From Isoetes taiwanensis (taxonomy: Eukaryota > Streptophyta > Lycopodiopsida > Isoetales > Isoetaceae), in assembly GCA_021234155.1 (NCBI GenBank), contig JAJEKV010000036.1, positions 7,765,426 to 7,829,425 on the forward strand: 64,000 nucleotides of DNA. The letters are read 5' to 3'. The notes beneath the pieces were generated by a model. The model was not told where the DNA came from and made no database searches. It was given only the letters and a program-made list of their open reading frames with translations. Within the stretch, counting starts at the first letter, position 1. Each line of letters starts with the position of its first letter. This document shows, piece after piece, positions 23,800-34,482 of this stretch. The position numbers and the translations under genes were made by a program.

Positions 23800-25204
23800 C
23801 TCATGGGTCGATCCTAGGAGCCGTCATGCTTATTGACAATTTGCACTAGCAATCGAAAAGCAAGATACACGCATCGCTACAACAATGAAACAAAAGCAAA
23901 ACCATCCTCAACCTTACCTCGAATCAAGACTACGTCTGCTCCTTGAGCTCCATCACGTGGAGCTTCGGGGCGACACCACCATTTGGTGTTGCGGAAGATC
24001 CATCATCAAGCGGCAGCTCTAGCTTCACCACCCTACGCCTTTCGGCTCAATGATTCTATCGTCGTACCCCATCTTTTTGGCCAGTCTGGCGCTCCCTTTG
24101 ATTCGACGGGGGTTCTCCACGGCCTCTGCCTCTACCAAAGATTGGATATCGATTGGATCGCTCGTCCCATGGCACTTCTATCTAGTTGTTGTGAATCCAT
24201 GGGCATTGAGGAGCTACGTCCTTCAATTGCCAAATAAAGGGCAATTGTTTCTTGTGTGGCTGTTGTTTCCTACAACGGAAACAACAGCCCTCTTCAAAGC
24301 ACCATTTGCCTTTCCTCGTCGATGAGCCGTGGGGGTAACTTACTACCCTCAATCTGGCTGCTATTTTGCCCCCGCCTTCCTCATATTGTTACTTCGAACC
24401 TCCACAGATTGGTTAGCGATGGCTCCCCTCTAAATGATCGCCTTTGGCCATACGAGCTCCCAACCGCCAAGAGGAAGGTGCTTGTCTCTTTCTTTGGGTT
24501 TCTAATGCAAACTTTCTCGCCAAATGCGTTTCTCGGCTTTTGGCAATCCGAACAACCTCCTCAAGGTCCTTATAAGCAACTCCTGACATCGTACTCTTGA
24601 TATCCACATGAAGGCCCTTTACAAATCTAGAACACAACTTGACTTTATCCATAGCAGGACAATGAGGCTGCAACCTTCTAAACCTCTCATTATAATGCAC
24701 TCTCGTGCCCGGTCCGCAGACACAATCGAAGAACTCGTTCATCTTCTCAACCTTGTACCCTGGAGGTGTGAAATGACCCTCAAAAGCGGTCTTAAAATCA
24801 GCCCATGTAGCTTTTTCGGAGTCTTCCCGGATCAATCCGGCATGTCTCGCACCAAACTCTTGCAAAGCCTCCTAACATTGCACGAGCAAGCAAAGCCTTC
24901 ACGAATCCTTGGGCTTTGATCGGATCAAAATAAAATTCTACCCCACGGAGCCGGGCATCGACATCATCCCCTCGTTGTGTTCTCACCGTGAACACTTCTC
25001 TTTTGGTGTCCTTTAACACCTTATCAATGGCTTTCTCACCACTCTTCTGCCGCGATGCACTCTGCCGCAAGGCTTGTCAATAGCTTGCGGGATACTAGTT
25101 ACATCTGGAGCTCCATCGGCTTCGTCTCCCCCTGCACTACTAGCACCACCAGCATCCATATGATCTCTTACTAGTCTGCACATAGACAATGGAAACATTA
25201 ACAA
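23800..25204 (-). pseudogene. gag polyprotein of the nested element, frameshifted
   Basis: Minus-strand gag in at least three frames. The N terminus is near 25,204-24,800 (VEFYFDPIKAQGFVKALLAR). The retrotransposon gag domain (24,413-24,865) has EKATWADFKTAFEGHFTPPG and then RVHYNERFRRLQPHCPAMDK, as in the Retrotrans_gag family. A C-terminal zinc knuckle remnant (CCFRCRKQQPHKKQ, about 24,225-24,275) has lost its last Cys. Protease, reverse transcriptase and integrase are absent. The frameshifts lie in GC-rich runs and could partly be sequence errors. Confidence 0.75.
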
Positions 25205-25252
25205 CCCACTTCAAGAGCATGAACCATTCTCAAACTCCCACTAGAATCCAAC

Positions 25253-25268
25253 ACGCCTCGATACCAAT
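25253..25268 (-). other. Primer binding site of the nested element
   Basis: On the minus strand, just after the 5' LTR end, the sequence reads TTGGTATCGAGGCG, the initiator-tRNA-Met type, as in the outer element. Confidence 0.65.
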
Positions 25269-27759
25269 TGATTTAGCTCGCCGAGTTGACCCTCCGGCAA
25301 CTCGGGATCTTGTCTGACTTACAACTAGATTTATGCACAGGTGAATTTAGGTGAAGAATCAAATCTTCCTTTGAAAATTAAATCCACAGTTTAGGCTCAA
25401 CAAACAACCCTGGTTCATGCATTCAACATATTCACAAGCTTAATATATTCCAAGTTCTAACTGGACAAATCAATAGCGTAAATATTTACAATGGGTTATC
25501 AATATCCATGTACAACAACACTGAGCAAATCAACAGAAACTGCTAGCTCTAGAATTCAAGCACGATTCCCGGCCACATTGCCACCATCAACTTGGCCACC
25601 ACCTTGCGGGTTCACTGCACATGCACTCACTGGGGTTAGTCCTCGTGACTAAGTGGGGATCCCGTAGCTGCTACTGCGTACATAGGAACACTCTGACATC
25701 TTGGATAACATACACATGAACAATTCCAAATATACAAGAGACTATGGTGCAGTGCTAGACAATGACAACAAAAGAAATATCATAAGAGTCAAGAGCAAAG
25801 AACACAAAGCCAAAGTACCAAAACAACATAACAAAGCTCCGGGACAATGGGAAGCTCAGCCAAATTCTACATGCAGGCCCCCCGTTAGCGAGAAATGCCC
25901 GGCCAGCTCACATTCCGAGCCCCGCTGGGGAGTTGGTGGGGTGAACCTCGATATGCGATATCCTTCCCAGGTCCACGCCCGCGCGAGGACCTCTTACCAT
26001 GGAGTCACGGGAGTTGACGACAACCTCACCGGAAGCTACGCCTGTGAGGAGAGGCCACGCCCGTCACGCAGAGCATAGATACAAAGAGCACGATGACATG
26101 AGAATGCCGGAGCTACCTGTGCCACCGAACCCGAAGTCCGACCGAGGTTCCAAGTACATAACATAATATCACAAGAACAACAAAGGAACAATGCAAAACC
26201 ATAACATGTGTGTTCATTAAGAAATTTATTATAAATGTGCCTAGGTCATACTCTTAGCCTTCCTTGTCGAGGTTGCCCATACAACCTAACCATGCCGAGG
26301 TAGCTAGATCGGTGATGAAAACCATAATGACAACTCAAATGTTGATGTAGCGTGATTCAAACCATTACCCCGGGGATGTATCATTAACTCCACAATACGA
26401 TTTACTTTAAATTCCTTAGCTAGGCTTCTAATGTTTTATAATTAAAATACCAATATCATAGCTAGGAAATTATTCAAAGACCAATAATGTGGAGTACCCA
26501 CTTTCTCAAGTAGCTTCCAACTTAAAAAGCCTTATGGCCTCATAACTACAACTATCCTCAGAATACCCCGACAACCGGTCATGCACCCAGCTCCATCTTC
26601 GGGCATCAAAAGTTCCACCAACTCATTAGCCTTGGAATTAATAACCTTATAATTGTAAATTGCTGATTAAGTATATTCAACCATTAGCAAAGAATGTATG
26701 TTCTTACTAGTGATTATTCCGCACAACTCTTCATACCCCTCGCCTCCTCGTAAGGGTGCTTGTAATCGCTCAATTCACATTCAACCCAATTCCCTCATGG
26801 TGTTAATTACCTTTATGTTTTGACATGCAATTAAATATTTAATTGACCCCAAAACCAACAAGATAACAAATCCAAAAACAAAGCAACAAAAGGCAAAAAC
26901 CTCGACGTTGAAGTCCCAACCAACCAGCTCGATAGCCATCGATTTGATCGATTTAGGTTTATTGGTGGCCGAAATTCTTTGATCTCGGTCCTAGCTCAGA
27001 TTCCGTAGACTTCCGTGTGGTTTCGAGCAGTTTCAAAGCGGTTCCCGTGGCTGAAAATTTGCGGGATGGCGTCTATTATCGTTCTAAATGCTACAATTCC
27101 TCCTTTTACTTCCAATTCGACCCTTCTAACCCAAAACGGCCCATCCTAGACCCAATTAGCCCCTTTTTCGCACTCCGAGTCCGCCACGATGCTCAGAGAA
27201 CCTATCCGTGAAATCTCAATCCTCTTGATAATTACTATTTATTTCTTTCATGATCCAATCCAATCCTATCGCTTTGATTTCGCCTGCATTTACCACAAAG
27301 ATATGAATCCCGAAGCCATACAAATCTTAAGGAGCAAAGGCTTAAATAATTAATTGACTCGAGAGATAAAAAGCTTATTCACTCCGGATCGTGAATAATT
27401 GTTCATTACTTGTAACCCCAAAGCCTTCATGCTTGAACTCAAGTCGTAGCATATGAAATCTCAACAAATCGTTGAAAACCCCACCTTAAAAGGAAGAACG
27501 ATTTGATGCCGCTTATGCAAGCTCTTGCCTCCAGGATAGCCTCCTCCTCCTCCCTCAACTCAAATCCTTTCTCGAGCTCCTCTATTGCAAAACTCCTCAC
27601 GCATTCACCAAAAGCCCTCTTCTATAAATTTTCCTTTTTATAGTTTTGCTTATGTGGATTTGCTTATGTGGATATATGCCATGCATATATCCCAATCTAT
27701 TAGATATATGCTTTATCTGCAGTACCAATGCTGCAGTCTTAGGGCCTAGGATCGTTACA
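25269..27759 (-). repeat. LTR of the nested element (5' LTR in its own sense)
   Basis: About 2.49 kb. The outer edge (27,759) is exact. The inner edge is blurred: the expected TGTGACGAGCC reads TGATTTAGCTCG. Compared with 21,296-23,770 the AT-rich blocks are identical for 100-150 bp at a time, while GC-rich blocks (for example 25,855-26,070 against 21,885-22,090) carry clustered 1-4 bp indels. Confidence 0.83.
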
Positions 27760-29161
27760 TTTTGTGCCCAATTCGAATTAGGAGCAGCTGGAGATAGAGG
27801 AGAGGAGCCGGCTGGGCTTCAAGGAGCAGTTGAGCCCAAGGATCTTTGAGCCTTAAGGACTGCTATTCTTGACCCCGAATCGCCGGACACCCACTAACCG
27901 TCCGCCACCCCCTAGTTACAAAGAAGATGGAAGCACCCCACGATAATGGTTCCAGCCGAAACACTGGTTAGTAGTAGCTTAGCTTGTGAATTCTAGGGTA
28001 GCGCCCCTGTTGGGCACTTATTGTGTTGTTTTGTCTGTTCTCTCTGTGTTTTAATGGTAGGAACTAACCCTTCATTGTAAAGGTAAGTTCTCTTTATATT
28101 CTGATTCTGGTTTGGTTCTTAAAAAGGATGGATTAATAGTTCTTTGTATGGTATCACTCTGAAAATGGGGGAATTAAGGGCGGGGTAGAGACCTCTGAAC
28201 TCATATACGATAGTATGTTCCTAGATAGAACCCTGTAATTCCCAATAAATTCGGCCTGTGCACAAGAGCCCACCGGGTCATAGACGCTATGGTCTGGCTT
28301 AGCACCAGACAAGGGACGCAGTGGTGAAGTAGGGGGTGGGGACTTGCACGAGCATAAAAGGCTCCTGAGACTTCTACAGTGGGCTAGGCCTGATAGCCGG
28401 TCACGTGGAGGGCCAGGTATGGGTCTGACACTCCCTGGGTGTAGTGGTGTGACCCGTATGGGGCACCATGCACTTTGAGTAGAATTAGGGTGAGTAAGTC
28501 GGGTACGGATGCAGGGGTCGCTGTTGCGGCACGTATTCTCTAGCTCATCCACGACACCACTGTGATCCTGGAAGGGGACGCCTCCCCGACCTGCCTCATC
28601 GGACCAGGTGTCATGAACCTGGAGTAGACTCAAAGGGTGATCCCTAGAGCCTGCGTCTCCGGAAGGCTATAACGAAGCCATAGCGTGAATTGATCCATCT
28701 GCAAAGTGTGCACAGGAGGGGCGGATGGAGTGGACAACCCTAGCCGATGTTCTATGCCAGCCAACGCCATGCCAAGACTCAGTCTGCTGATCTCTTGAGG
28801 CCCAACCGTCAGTCGATCCTCACTGGAGTCTGAGCCGGGGTAGAACCTGAGGTTTGGGTGTTTTCTTAGTTTTAGATGCATATTCTTTGCCGTTGGTATT
28901 TGGATGGATGCGCCACCCTTCGTGGTGGTTATTTATATGTGATTTATGCTGTGTGCTAACCCTTGTATTCATGCTTCCGCGACGTTGGAGTCCCATTGAA
29001 GGCGTGGGCCGAATAACCCCTTCGTGTCCTTCTTTCGGGCACCATAATATGGGTGGCCGGAATAGACGGAGGGCCCTGCTCATGGCGAGGTGGTCGCCAT
29101 GGGAGGGGAAAGTCCCCGTATGTATACGTCCGGGTGCCGTATATATTCAGGGAGCGTCACA
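27760..29161 (+). repeat. 3' LTR of the outer element, right part, with a 1-kb insertion
   Basis: It resumes at the second TTTTG copy (27,760), continues to GGTTCCA (27,954), is interrupted, and resumes at TTGGAGTCCC (28,985) to end GCGTCACA at 29,161. Confidence 0.85.
27955..28984 (+). mobile_element. Insertion of a dispersed repeat, related to 47.7-49.1 kb
   Basis: This block is absent from the 5' LTR. Its core (28,150-28,760) matches the reverse complement of 48,000-48,480, for example GTCAACCCTAGCC / CACAGGAGGGGCGGATGGAG and TAGCACCA. Similarity goes on to its right edge (CCCTTCG(T/A)GGT(G/A)GTTA). Six bases of the 5' LTR (AACCTC) are missing at the junction and no clean duplication is seen. 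It is probably a partial or solo LTR. The 159-residue frame at 28,154-28,633 (-) has no recognisable domain. Confidence 0.65.
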
Positions 29162-29345
29162 ATTGCCATTGAAAATTTTTACATAAGGCCTTTTATTAGA
29201 GTTGCCAGAATTCAAAACAGCTTCTGCAGAAATTACAGTTCTGCTTTCAGGTTAGAGTAGAAACTAAAGAAACATATTGTAGTCAGTAAATCCTTGTATT
29301 GCCATTGAAAAATTTGACATAAGGCCTTTTATTAGAGTTGCCCAG
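29162..29345. repeat. Tandem unit of ~136 bp, right side of the insertion
   Basis: ATTGCCATTGAAAA...ACATAAGGCCTTTTATTAGAGT begins at 29,162 and again at 29,298. The first unit includes the sequence that also stands left of the LTR element (9651-9751). Confidence 0.75.
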
Positions 29346-29534
29346 CTCTGTGTTACAAAATTACAGAAGTTCTAGGCAGTTTAAGGAGATGCCTAGCTCC
29401 ATTCATAATCCTCATTTGAGGCCTTTTGGAGATGCCCAAATTTTTCTGAACCAAAAACTAAATAACAAAACAAAAAAAAAATCAGCCCTCTACCTCCTCC
29501 TCTTCTTCCTCCCTCCTCTTCTTCCTCCGAGCTT

Positions 29535-29950
29535 TCATCCCGCCATCTCCTCAAGGATGGCTTCCCTTTCTTCATCATCTGAGGAGGAGAGGGCGTCCAT
29601 AATCATCTGCTTTTTTTCTTCTTCTAATTCTTCCCGCCATTCTTCATCTGCTTCCTCCATTTCTTCTTCTTTCTCAATCTCGTTCTCCATCTCCTCATCT
29701 GAATCAAGGGGAGTATGGGGGGACTCTCGGGGTCACGGTGTTTGTGCTCGAGATAATCTTTTCCCAAGCTTGCCCTCGAAGAAATAACTCCTCGCAATTA
29801 TCTCGGACCGTGGTGCGGAGAGCAGCCACAAATGCATCTCGGGGAGGGAGGAATGGATTTCTTTATCAATTTTTTTTCTGCCTCTTAAGCCTCTGAGGCT
29901 GAGTCCCATGCGGATGGAGCGGGACGAGGCCGGGCAGCATGGTTCACCAT
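29535..29950 (-). pseudogene. Small acidic coiled-coil gene, broken by one stop and one frameshift
   Basis: The start ATG (29,948-29,950) begins MVNHAARPRPAP. An in-frame TAA follows near 29,884 and a frameshift near 29,850. The rest is clearly coding: PRDAFVAALRTTVRDNCEEL, LFLRGQAWEKIISS, then a long acidic helix (EMENEIEKEEEMEEADEEW) ending EREAILEEMAG and a stop. A TATA box lies 76-81 bp before the ATG. Composition suggests a nuclear transposon-encoded accessory protein or a host gene relic. I do not recognise the family. The opposite-strand Ser-rich frame here is a shadow. Confidence 0.55.
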
Positions 29951-30025
29951 GGTAGAAGGAAGAAAGGAAGAAAGGATTGGCGCTAGAAGGAAGAAAGGAT
30001 TGGCGGTTGAAAGAATGGAGGGTTT

Positions 30026-30031
30026 CTTATA
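30026..30031 (-). promoter_or_regulatory. TATA box of the small acidic gene
   Basis: TATAAG on the minus strand (GCGCCTATAAGAAACCC), with a C/T-rich leader before the ATG at 29,950. Confidence 0.55.
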
Positions 30032-30049
30032 GGCGCGGAGCTTGTAATT

Positions 30050-30600
30050 ATGATTCCATCACATCATACAAGATTTATATCATATAATGAATTACCTATC
30101 ATTACTTCTATTGAATTAATTACGCCCTAGGTTATCATTAATTCTCTATAGACTTACCCACATGTCAGCTATACTTAAAACCTATGTTTTCATTAATTTT
30201 GTATAATTACCTAGACCCCAGCTATACTTACAACCCCAACTTTGGCCCATCTAGATTTACGACCTATACTTACCTCATTAGTATTACTAGCATACACCCT
30301 ATGTTACCATTAATTTTGCAATAATTACCTACACCTGAGCTATGCTTACAATCTATTTTTTATTTGCACTTACAACATATATTTGTCCATTTAATGTTTT
30401 TTTGGTATTTCTTAAAGTTCCTTTAATCGGTTCTCAAAATTACTTTGTCCTTTTTTCGAACTAATATTAAGACATTTCACTTTATATAGGTGAAGCGTGT
30501 GGATCCTAAAAAGGGTAAAAATGTAATGCCTATCCCCCCAACATGTTTCAACATTGTTACCATATGTTCTTATCACATTGTTACCCCATTGTAAACATTG
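30050..30600. other. AT-rich stretch with degenerate ~75-bp repeats
   Basis: Three loose copies of ATTAATTTTGTATAATTACC ... CAGCTATACTTACAA occur between 30,130 and 30,370. Further right, TTATATAG/GTGAAGCGTGTGGATCC (30,490) resembles TTCTTGTAG/GTCAATGCTGTGGACC (30,608), like two similar splice acceptors of the next gene. Confidence 0.45.
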
Positions 30601-30618
30601 TTCTTGTAGGTCAATGCT

Positions 30619-33418
30619 GTGGACCACCCAAAGGGTGTTGAGGCTGAGACTACTAAGCAAATTGTCCTCTACAGTAGGTTGGATTGGAAGAATAAGAAGG
30701 TGAAAGTGAAGCACCAATGCAATAAGGAGCTAGTAGGTGAAGGAACTATCATACTAGCTGATCCTATCCAGGCTGTCAATGATGAAAGGTTAGGAGAGGA
30801 TAAAGTGGGTGTGGCCATAACAAGTTTAGAGGAAAAATGGAAGGAAAAAGGATCAAATCACCAGGATTGCACTGCTTGTATTAAACAATTGGAGGTTCCA
30901 TGCATCATGCCATGGCCTATAGCCTGCATTGAGTTTATAGGAGAATTCCTTTTACCGGAGCCAGAGGTTGTGGATGACACTGATTTTCTTAATGCACCTC
31001 CAATAGCTGCCAGGACCACATTTTCAGAGAAGAGGGCACACTCAGTGGTGAAACATTATCCTAACAAGAGGTCCAAGTCAAGTAGTGATTGTTCACGTGA
31101 AGCTCTGACTAAGGTAAGGGGAATGGAATGTTGTTGGGCTAATTGTGTTTAGAAGTTTGAAATTGATGAATTCCTTCCAAGAGTATACTTGTGATGAGAG
31201 GAGGACTTACATGTACTCCATTCATGAGCTTGCACTTCAAGATGAAAAATTCCCAAAGAAAAAAAAATACCCACTGCTAGGGACATGGATATGTAAAGTT
31301 GCATGGATACATATTCATGGCATTCCAATTTCATCTTGGCAAAATTGGCAAGCAAGTCATGCAAAGGGGAGTAAAATTCCATTACATGGAAATAATGGCA
31401 TGTTGAGGCCAACTTCTAGGATCCTGGCTGCTAGGAAGGTTTTTGAAAAATATGTTGAATTCAATGCTGAGAATATGCCACATAAAAGTAGGAAAGATCA
31501 ACAGGATAAAATAGTTGTCGAGAAGAGATTGCCATCCCATTGTACCCAGAAGAGCATATTGGAGGAAGTGAATGCTTTGCTTCGAGAACTACAGGTACCT
31601 GCAATATCTCAACCCAGCTTTAGCAAGCACTTCAAGCATGTCACTATAGACACTTCGAACAACTTTGCAAAGTGCAACTTGTGTGCTAAGTTGAAAGAGA
31701 TTCTTGATAAGACCAAGCAACCAAGCCAAAGGGCTAAGATAAGGGAGCAAATGAAAGATCACATGACAGACCAACTATCATGTAGATCCACTTATTGGAT
31801 GTGGAGAACATTATCATGTTTGGAACCCAATAACTATGTTTGTATTATACATGACAAGATGGATCAATCAAGACTTGTTTGCCACAAGATAGTTACATAC
31901 CCAAGCAAATCAATAGAGCTTATCCTTTGCAAGTCTCTCCGACAGGTGCAATAGTGCATGGCTCGGTGCCAATTTATTATGGCCATTTTAGTTTGCAAAT
32001 TGTGGAGTGATGGTCCCGATTTTCATATTGGAAGTGTGATGAGGTGCTTCAGAACTATGAGAGTGGTTATTCGTGACCTCCACAACCCCGGGAGGTGGTA
32101 GCCAACCACTCTTCAGTTGCATTGTTGGATAGAAAGCCTAATAATTTAGAGAAGTTTACTAAGGCAAGGTTTAGGAAGTCGGGTGCTTCAACATGTTGGA
32201 GCCTCAAGTTCACGCCCCCAACCTCAAGCGATCTACCACCAAGGTTCCTCCTCCAACTTGACAATTGTCCGACGTAATAAAAACAGTATATGTTCTCATT
32301 CCTATCTTATTTAACACCGTGGGTGTCTTTGAAAGAGTGAATTTAGGGTTCTTAATGCCCGGACATACTCATGAGGATGTGGATGCATTGTTTGGGAAGT
32401 ATAGTGCCAGTTGAAATCTCAAACTGTGATCAATCTTCCTAGACTAATGGAAGTTCTTAGTGAATGCATTTCACCTTCTCCTATAGGGTTGATCATATAA
32501 GAGGTGCCTGATTGGAAGAATTTTATCGAAGGTTATGCTCTTGATATGGAAGGTCAATCTAGACCTCTTCAGTACACTTTCTGGGTCATGGGAAATAAGC
32601 CAATCATGCAATGGAAGATGAGACCTTCAGATGATAAATGGAGGCCAGATGAGGGAGTACCTATATGGCACGAAGATGAAAATGGTAAACCTAAGATTCC
32701 AAGGGGTCAACCAAAAGCTCTTAAGCTTTTTCCAGAGGTGGATTCATTGCAAAGCACATTGGACGGCATTTCTGAATACATCAAGTATTGGAAAAATAAC
32801 CCCGATGATACCAACCTTGCATTGATAGATTATTGGACACAGGTACATGGATTATTGGGACAAGTAGACACATCCTCTGATGAACTCAAAGATGGATGGC
32901 TACCTAAGACTAGGTGGAGAGACTTGATAACACCTGAGGAAGCTGATGATGTGGTTAGTAGTATTCGCAAGTCCATGGCTCCTCCAGCTGCTGAAAAACA
33001 CTATGTTGGTCCTAGGAAAGGAAGGCATAAATATCTCGGGCTGGAGGATTATGATCCCAAAGATGACTTGCTTTGCCATCAATTTGCACTTATAGTACCA
33101 GAGCGCAATGTGTGGATGGGTTACACCATCTCAGAGGTTTGCAAAGAAGTAGGTGACCGCAATGTGAACAAAGTTCGTGTGGAGTGGTGGTATCCAGTGC
33201 ACCAGTTAAATGCAATGGCAGAGGAAGAAAGGTATAGAGACTATTGGACAAAGAGATGGAAGAGAAACCCTATTGAAGGGGATGATTGGGTTGAGTTAGA
33301 TACTATTTTGTTTTCATGGACCCCAAAGGTCATCCCAGGCAAGACTGCTAGGGTTACAATACCTGTGGAAGTGAGGAAGAAAGCTATGATATCTCTAGGG
33401 GTCACTTCTGAGAAGTAA
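30619..33418 (+). pseudogene. DUF7869-type transposase-like gene, decayed but nearly full length
   Basis: Plus-strand coding blocks follow in order: 30,619-31,109 (N-terminal, acidic), 31,148-31,948, 31,950-32,270, 32,340-32,420 and 32,504-33,418 (304 residues, intact). Family-like landmarks are GTWICKVAWIHIHGIPISSW, LHGNNGMLRP, MPHKSR, a C-x2-C (FAKCNLCAKLK), CIIHDKMDQSRL, LLQLDNCPT, and FLMPGHTHEDVDALFGKYS. The spaced D, D and H-x-E-D-x-D residues recall an RNase H-like DDE core. Such proteins (DUF7869, from memory) occur as transposon-like multicopy genes in plants, fungi and animals. A possible intron starts at AAG/GTAAGG (31,112). Stops and shifts lie between 31,950 and 32,500. The C-terminal block (contains YVGPRKGRHKYLGLEDYDP) looks better preserved than the core. 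Confidence 0.75.
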
Positions 33419-33600
33419 TTGGCAATATGTAACTCGACATGCATATGTGAAATATTTTTAATTTTTAATGCAATCATGTTGTGCTGTTATAAAAAAAAGT
33501 CACATTCTCGATGCAAATTTACTAATCCGGGAAAAAGTTGCAGTGCCAAAATGGTCCAAAATCCTGACATAAATCCAATTTAAATGAATGATGGTTATCA

Positions 33601-34016
33601 GATCTATGTCCAGTATGTAAGCAGAGTTCTGAGACCATTGAGCATTGCTTTTTTATGTGTGACCACCTTAGACATGTATGGGATTGGTTGTTTTCTCTTT
33701 TCAGGTCTCACTAATAAGTCAACAAATGCTTCTGGCAATTTATCCAAGTACCTGGATGAAGTTACAAAGTCGGGCTTTTCATTTAGCAGCAGGTTGGTTG
33801 TTGTGGACTATCTGGAAAAGACGGAGGCTGGTAGTCTTCAAAGGTCTAGATGTGGCAAATGATCTTCTCCAATATGCTCAAGGTAGTATTGCTAAGTCTT
33901 ATTATTATTTTTCACTTGCCCCTCGTAAGGGGCGCTTGATCTTTGGGGAGTATTTGGACATGCACACTTATCCTCGGAGATTTTATTTCTGTCTTTGCAT
34001 GTGTACTTGTACTTGA
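33601..34016 (+). pseudogene. LINE reverse transcriptase C-terminal relic (zf-RVT type)
   Basis: From 33,601 the frame reads DLCPVCKQSSETIEHCFFMC then DHLRHVWDWLFSLF. This is the Cys-His zinc-binding tail typical of plant non-LTR reverse transcriptases (C-x2-C...H-x4-C). A shifted frame to 34,016 continues with GWLLWTIWKRRRLVVFKGLD, the usual next motif. The catalytic domain is absent, so this is a 5'-truncated LINE. Confidence 0.75.
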
Positions 34017-34319
34017 CTTCTGATTAAATAAAGACTGACGTCCTTCGACAACAAAAAGGAGGTTTATTCGGATGCACAAGTTCTACTTGATGCTCAATGC
34101 AACGAATTGTCAAGGCGCATAGATGCTCATCAATTTGCGATGAAGTAAAGAGTCATATTTGGGACATTATCTTCAAATGCATACTTATTCTCAGGTTTTT
34201 TATTTCTTTACATTGATTGGGTGCTGCAATACTGGAGGGAAAAGGGGGTATTGTTTGCTTTAGTAGGCATTCCCTTTAGTGAGTTTTTTAGTCCCCAACG
34301 TATTTTGTGTGCAATTCCT

Positions 34320-34370
34320 TATATCCTCATATGTCCTCATGGACGCTGCCAATGTGGCATGACGTAAAAA

Positions 34371-34435
<65 letters not shown>

Positions 34436-34482
34436 CTATGATAATTTAGTTTACGTCTTTCCAAAAAAAAAAAAAAAAAAAA
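34320..34482 (+). repeat. LINE/SINE 3' end, (TATC)n microsatellite and poly-A
   Basis: ATGTCCTCATGGACGCTGCC and AATGTGGCATGACG, shared with 12,297-12,327, is followed by about 14 CTAT units (34,376-34,434). An 18-20 base A run follows at about 34,463-34,482. Confidence 0.8.

Larger units (their letters stand above)
21296..27759 (-). mobile_element. Nested gag-only LTR retrotransposon with ~2.5-kb LTRs (TR-GAG-like)
   Basis: It interrupts the outer 3' LTR with a perfect 5-bp target duplication TTTTG (21,291-21,295 and 27,760-27,764). Two near-identical LTRs flank only about 1.5 kb of interior. The interior encodes a minus-strand gag with no room for pol. This organisation matches terminal-repeat retrotransposons with a GAG domain (TR-GAG), which need an autonomous partner. 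On the minus strand the LTR begins TGTAACGATCC and ends GGCTCGTCACA. High LTR identity in AT-rich parts says the insertion is recent. Confidence 0.85.
9752..29161 (+). mobile_element. LTR retrotransposon, decayed, with two later insertions in its 3' LTR
   Basis: The 5' LTR (9752-10380) begins TGTGACG and ends CACA. A primer site and a purine tract (21,008-21,019) define a + orientation. The 3' LTR starts at 21,020 and ends at 29,161 after removing insertions at 21,296-27,764 and 27,955-28,984. The flanks suggest a target duplication ATTGC (left copy reads ATTC, one base lost). The interior keeps no reverse transcriptase that I can read, only a decayed gag zinc knuckle near 20,040, so superfamily assignment (probably Ty3/Gypsy-like) is inference. 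Confidence 0.8.

Noticed and set aside
28154-28633. 159-residue open frame on the minus strand
   Set aside because: It lies inside a dispersed repeat whose second copy (48 kb) does not keep the frame. No domain is visible.
29338-29787. Ser-rich 149-residue plus-strand frame
   Set aside because: The coding signal is on the opposite strand (acidic coiled coil); the Ser run is its shadow.
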